DNA from: Halobacteriales archaeon QH_10_70_21
GTDB taxonomy: Archaea > Halobacteriota > Halobacteria > Halobacteriales > Haloarculaceae
Reading direction: 5' to 3'
Assembly (NCBI GenBank): GCA_003021325.1
Contig: PXQM01000059.1
Span: 1 to 7,925 of the forward strand
DNA: 7,925 nucleotides
Each line of letters begins with the position of its first letter. Position 1 is the first letter of the stretch. The position numbers and the translations under genes were made by a program. Positions 5,817 through 7,925 of this stretch are shown here, in pieces. Below the pieces are notes generated by a model that did not search any database, was not told the origin of the DNA, and saw only the letters and a program-made list of their open reading frames with translations.

Positions 5817-6719
5817 ATGGAGACCCGACGCGCACTTCTCGTCGACGCGTTCACGAGCGAGCCACTCTCGGGCAACGCGGCCGGACTCGTCCCCGACGCC
5901 GGCGGGCTCGGGGCGGCCGCCATGCAGGCCATCGCCCGCGAGCTGAACGCCTCGGAGACGGCCTTCCTCACCGAGAGCGAGGCGGCGGACCGCCGGATAC
6001 GCTACTTCACGCCGGGCCAGGAGGTCGACCTCTGCGGCCACGCGACGGTCGCGAGCCACGCCTGGCTGGCGGAGGCGGGTGAGATAGACGCGGGCACGCA
6101 CAGCCTGGAGACGAACGTCGGCGTCATCGAGGTCACCGTCGACGATGGGATGGTGTGGATGACCCAGGACGACGCGGTCGTCGAGACGGTCGACGTGGCC
6201 TACGAGCGGGTGGCCGACGCGCTGGGGGCGGACCCGGCGACGCTCCGGGACGTCGGCGCGGACCTGCCGCTCGCGACCGCCTCGACCGGACTCGGGTTCC
6301 TGGTCGTGCCCGTGAACTTCCTGGCGGCGCTCTCCGGCCTCGAGCCGGACACGGGCGCGATAGCCGCCCTGACCGAGGAGCTCGACGTGACCGGCGTCTA
6401 CGCGTTCAGTTTCGACGCGCTGGACGTCGACTCGACGCTGCACGGCCGGATGTTCGCGCCGGCGGCCGGCGTCGACGAGGACCCCGTCACCGGGACCGCC
6501 TCGGGCGCCGTCGGCGCGTACCTCCGGGAGGTCGAGGCGTTCGACGGCGAGTTGCCCGAGGAGATGGTCCTGGAGCAGGGGCACTTCGTCGACCGGCCCG
6601 GCACCGTGCGTGTGCGTGCCCGCTCGGACCCCGTCGAGGTCGGCGGCCGGGCGGTGACCGCGCTGGACGGCTCGGTCGTGGTCCCGGAGTTCGACGACGA
6701 CGAGATAATCGAGGCCTGA
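5817..6719 (+). CDS. PhzF-family isomerase-like protein
   Basis: This is a 300-residue protein of the PhzF / diaminopimelate-epimerase fold, the usual length for the family. It is named after the phenazine enzyme that isomerises dihydro-3-hydroxyanthranilate, but most members have unknown substrates. Motifs in order: VDAFTSEPLSGNAAGLV (9-25), ARELNASETAF (40-50) with the catalytic-type Glu47, FTPGQEVDLCGHATVAS (64-80), and MFAPAAGVDEDPVTGTASGA (212-231), the C-terminal half-domain binding motif. The two pseudo-symmetric halves join near residue 120. No other phenazine genes are present, so a phenazine role is unlikely; a small-molecule epimerase or isomerase is the safe description. The ATG at 5817 fits the family N-terminus and has a TATA-like element 27 bases upstream. 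It appears monocistronic: the next gene starts 126 bases later with its own AT-rich element. Confidence 0.93.
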   Translation: METRRALLVDAFTSEPLSGNAAGLVPDAGGLGAAAMQAIARELNASETAFLTESEAADRRIRYFTPGQEVDLCGHATVASHAWLAEAGEIDAGTHSLETNVGVIEVTVDDGMVWMTQDDAVVETVDVAYERVADALGADPATLRDVGADLPLATASTGLGFLVVPVNFLAALSGLEPDTGAIAALTEELDVTGVYAFSFDALDVDSTLHGRMFAPAAGVDEDPVTGTASGAVGAYLREVEAFDGELPEEMVLEQGHFVDRPGTVRVRARSDPVEVGGRAVTALDGSVVVPEFDDDEIIEA

Positions 6720-6808
6720 TACGGTCGGCCGGCGGCGGCCACACCCTCGTCGGCGCAACCGCGGTTAATCTACTCCTACCGTGGCCTCCGGCGCGGTACA
6801 ATCCAGGT

Positions 6809-6819
6809 AACAAAAACCT
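6809..6819 (+). promoter_or_regulatory. Possible promoter of the small-ORF pair
   Basis: The A-rich stretch AACAAAAACCT is centred about 32 bases before the ATG at 6846, in the 126-base gap after the PhzF gene. It is the best TATA-like candidate at that distance, although it does not match the consensus well. A second AT-rich motif, GGTTAATC near 6763-6770, lies too far upstream for a leaderless start but could drive a longer leader. Nothing else is seen in the gap. Confidence 0.35.
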
Positions 6820-6845
6820 CTCTCGACACACGGTAGCACGGACCG

Positions 6846-7166
6846 ATGGACGCGAATCCGGGCACCGACGGCGGTCGTCACGACGCCAAAAACCGAGACG
6901 CATCGGGAGCCACGACCCGGGAGCTTCGCACGGACGGCGGCGCGTCCGCCGACGACGAAGGCCCCGAGGGGCGACCCATGGCTGCGCTCTTCGTCGACGT
7001 GACCGGGACCGAGACGCTCGTCGAGCGGCGGTCGACGCCGTCGGACGCCCGGCAGGTCGGCGAGGGCGAGGGGACGACGGTCGCCGAGGACGCGAGCGCG
7101 GTGGCGCGCAACGACGGGCTGTCCGACGCCATCCCCGACCCCGGCGCGGACGGTGCTCCCGACTGA
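6846..7166 (+). CDS. Small acidic protein of unknown function
   Basis: I do not recognise this 106-residue product. The first 44 residues are low-complexity and polar (Asp, Gly, Arg, Thr rich) and probably disordered. From Met45 the sequence looks more like a conserved domain: MAALFVDVTGTETLVERRST, then a polar Glu/Gly segment, then SAVARNDGLSDAIPDPGAD at the end. There is no signal peptide, membrane segment or Cys pair. The ATG at 6978 is an alternative start that would give 62 residues comprising only this domain. The ORF stops 17 bases before the zinc-ribbon gene, which has its own Shine-Dalgarno site, so the two are probably co-transcribed. Composition (acidic, GC-rich third positions) fits a real haloarchaeal gene, and the reverse-strand ORFs here have atypical Ser/Arg-rich products. 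Confidence 0.65.
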   Translation: MDANPGTDGGRHDAKNRDASGATTRELRTDGGASADDEGPEGRPMAALFVDVTGTETLVERRSTPSDARQVGEGEGTTVAEDASAVARNDGLSDAIPDPGADGAPD

Positions 7167-7168
7167 AC

Positions 7169-7173
7169 GGAGG
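7169..7173 (+). promoter_or_regulatory. Shine-Dalgarno site for the zinc-ribbon gene
   Basis: GGAGG lies 10 bases before the ATG at 7184, right after the stop of the preceding small ORF. It supports the short downstream ORF as a real gene translated from a shared mRNA. A second GAGGAG abuts the ATG directly and is too close to act. Confidence 0.55.
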
Positions 7174-7183
7174 ACACGAGGAG

Positions 7184-7333
7184 ATGAACGAATCAGACCG
7201 GCTCGGCCGCTGTCCGAACTGTACGACCGCAATCCCGAAGACGCGGATGCTCATCCGGTATCAGGGCGGTGACGGAACGCGGATCTTCGCGGAGTGTCCC
7301 GAGTGCCGGGACGTCGTCCATCCCCGCCGGTGA
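7184..7333 (+). CDS. Small four-cysteine zinc-ribbon protein (DUF7837-like)
   Basis: This 49-residue protein has two CxxC knuckles: CPNC at 10-13 and CPEC at 38-41, separated by 24 residues that include a beta-type segment (RMLIRYQGGDGTRIFAE). The pattern CPxC-x24-CPEC is a rubredoxin-like zinc ribbon. The layout and the ending ECPECRDVVHPRR recall the haloarchaeal putative zinc-binding family DUF7837; I make this link from memory of the family's appearance, without a search. The function is unknown: such mini-ribbons may bind nucleic acid or a partner protein. The ATG at 7184 is supported by the GGAGG site 10 bases upstream. It lies 17 bases after the acidic small ORF and converges on the histidine kinase gene with only 27 bases between the stops. 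Confidence 0.75.
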   Translation: MNESDRLGRCPNCTTAIPKTRMLIRYQGGDGTRIFAECPECRDVVHPRR

Positions 7334-7360
7334 GACGCAGCCGACGCCGTCTGCGTCCCG

Positions 7361-7925
7361 CTACTGTCCTGACCGGAGTTCGACACCGGTCACGTCGAAC
7401 CGCGCGCCGCCAGCCTCGCTCTCCGTCACGTCTACCGACCACCCGTGTTCCGCAGTGATTCGGCGAACGATGGCGAGCCCGAGTCCGGTCTCGTCGTCGC
7501 CCGTCGTGTACCCTTCCTCGAACACCCGCTCGCGTTCGGCTGCCGGTATGCCCGGGCCGTCGTCGGCGACGTAGAAGCCGTCCTCGTGCGTGCCGATCGT
7601 GACCGTCAGGTCGGCGCTCGTGCGTCGGCGACGCCCGGCGAGGGGTCCCGTCCCCGCAGCTGAGCCGTCATCGTCCGAGAGCTGGACGCTCGTCGACCCG
7701 TGTTCGACTGCGTTCCGGAACAGGTTCTCCAACAGCCGCAGGAGCCGCGCGCGGTCGGCGACGACGGTCGCGTCCGTCTCGACGACCAGCTCCGCACCGG
7801 CGGGGTCGACCCCGGCCCAGCACTCCTCGGCCAGGTCCGCGAGCGGGAGCGGACGGCGGGCACCGCCGACGTCCCCGTCGGCCACCTCGCGCAGTTCCTC
7901 GACCATGGCATCCATCCGGTCGTGC
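7361..7925 (-). CDS. Sensor histidine kinase, C-terminal part (5' end outside window)
   Basis: This is the catalytic end of a two-component sensor kinase, which autophosphorylates a His and passes the phosphate to a response regulator. The frame stays open to the window edge, so the sensor region and the H-box His are not visible. The first visible residues (HDRMDAMVEELREVADGD) fit the second helix of the HisKA dimerisation domain. Counting from that first Met (7915), the HATPase domain shows the N-box RLLENLFRNAVEH (60-72), the G1 box VADDGPGIP (116-124), the F-box region VFEEGYTT (131-138) and the G2 box TGLGLAIV (143-150). The stop is a TAG at 7361-7363. Between N-box and G1 there is a polar insert with an RRRR run (95-98), unusual in this acidic proteome. 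The style matches the many PAS-type orphan kinases of haloarchaea; no response regulator is adjacent here. Confidence 0.93.
   Translation of the reverse strand, partial: HDRMDAMVEELREVADGDVGGARRPLPLADLAEECWAGVDPAGAELVVETDATVVADRARLLRLLENLFRNAVEHGSTSVQLSDDDGSAAGTGPLAGRRRRTSADLTVTIGTHEDGFYVADDGPGIPAAERERVFEEGYTTGDDETGLGLAIVRRITAEHGWSVDVTESEAGGARFDVTGVELRSGQ

Noticed and set aside
5817..6719. Phenazine biosynthesis cluster
   Set aside because: PhzF-family proteins are widespread in organisms that make no phenazines, and no other phz genes are in the window.
5481..6758. 425-residue minus-strand ORF opposite the PhzF gene
   Set aside because: No domain recognised, Arg/Val/Gly-rich composition, and antisense to a complete PhzF protein.

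Overview
The window looks like chromosomal DNA from a haloarchaeon (class Halobacteria). GC content is very high. The proteins are rich in Asp and Glu and poor in Lys. Several genes have an AT-rich TATA-like element about 24-29 bases upstream of the start codon, as expected for leaderless haloarchaeal transcripts. The gene set is archaeal: SMC with ScpA, an MTAP-type phosphorylase, and a haloarchaeal-style histidine kinase. I cannot assign a genus from the sequence alone.

Layout. (1) Bases 1-2520, plus strand: the 3' part of smc (coiled coil and C-terminal ATPase head) overlaps by 8 bases with scpA, the kleisin partner. Just after its start codon, scpA carries two perfect 48-base copies of a hairpin-forming repeat plus two more hairpins, all read in frame. 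(2) Bases 2660-5392, minus strand, convergent with scpA: in transcription order, a purine-type phosphoribosyltransferase, a MenA-like UbiA-family prenyltransferase, and a methylthioadenosine phosphorylase. (3) Bases 5393-5762: a divergent promoter region, then a broken small gene encoding a Tat-type signal whose reading frame shifts. (4) Bases 5817-6719, plus strand: a PhzF-family protein with its own promoter. (5) Bases 6846-7333, plus strand: two small ORFs in an apparent operon, one an acidic protein of unknown function and one a four-cysteine zinc-ribbon protein. (6) Bases 7361-7925, minus strand: the C-terminal part of a sensor histidine kinase, running off the window.

How the genes fit together. 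SMC and ScpA form the chromosome-organising condensin-like complex, and their overlap suggests translational coupling. The phosphorylase (which releases adenine from methylthioadenosine) and the phosphoribosyltransferase (base plus PRPP to nucleotide) both belong to purine salvage. The membrane prenyltransferase between them belongs to quinone or lipid metabolism and has no obvious link to salvage. The remaining genes look like independent units. There are no rRNAs, tRNAs, CRISPR arrays, transposases or phage genes that I can support. Every gap between features is shorter than 300 bases.

Most of the window is ordinary core genome. The observations most worth a second look are the in-frame repeat insertion in scpA, the frameshifted Tat gene with an apparently intact promoter, and the small zinc-ribbon operon. 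I do not see convincing evidence of a wholly new multi-gene system.
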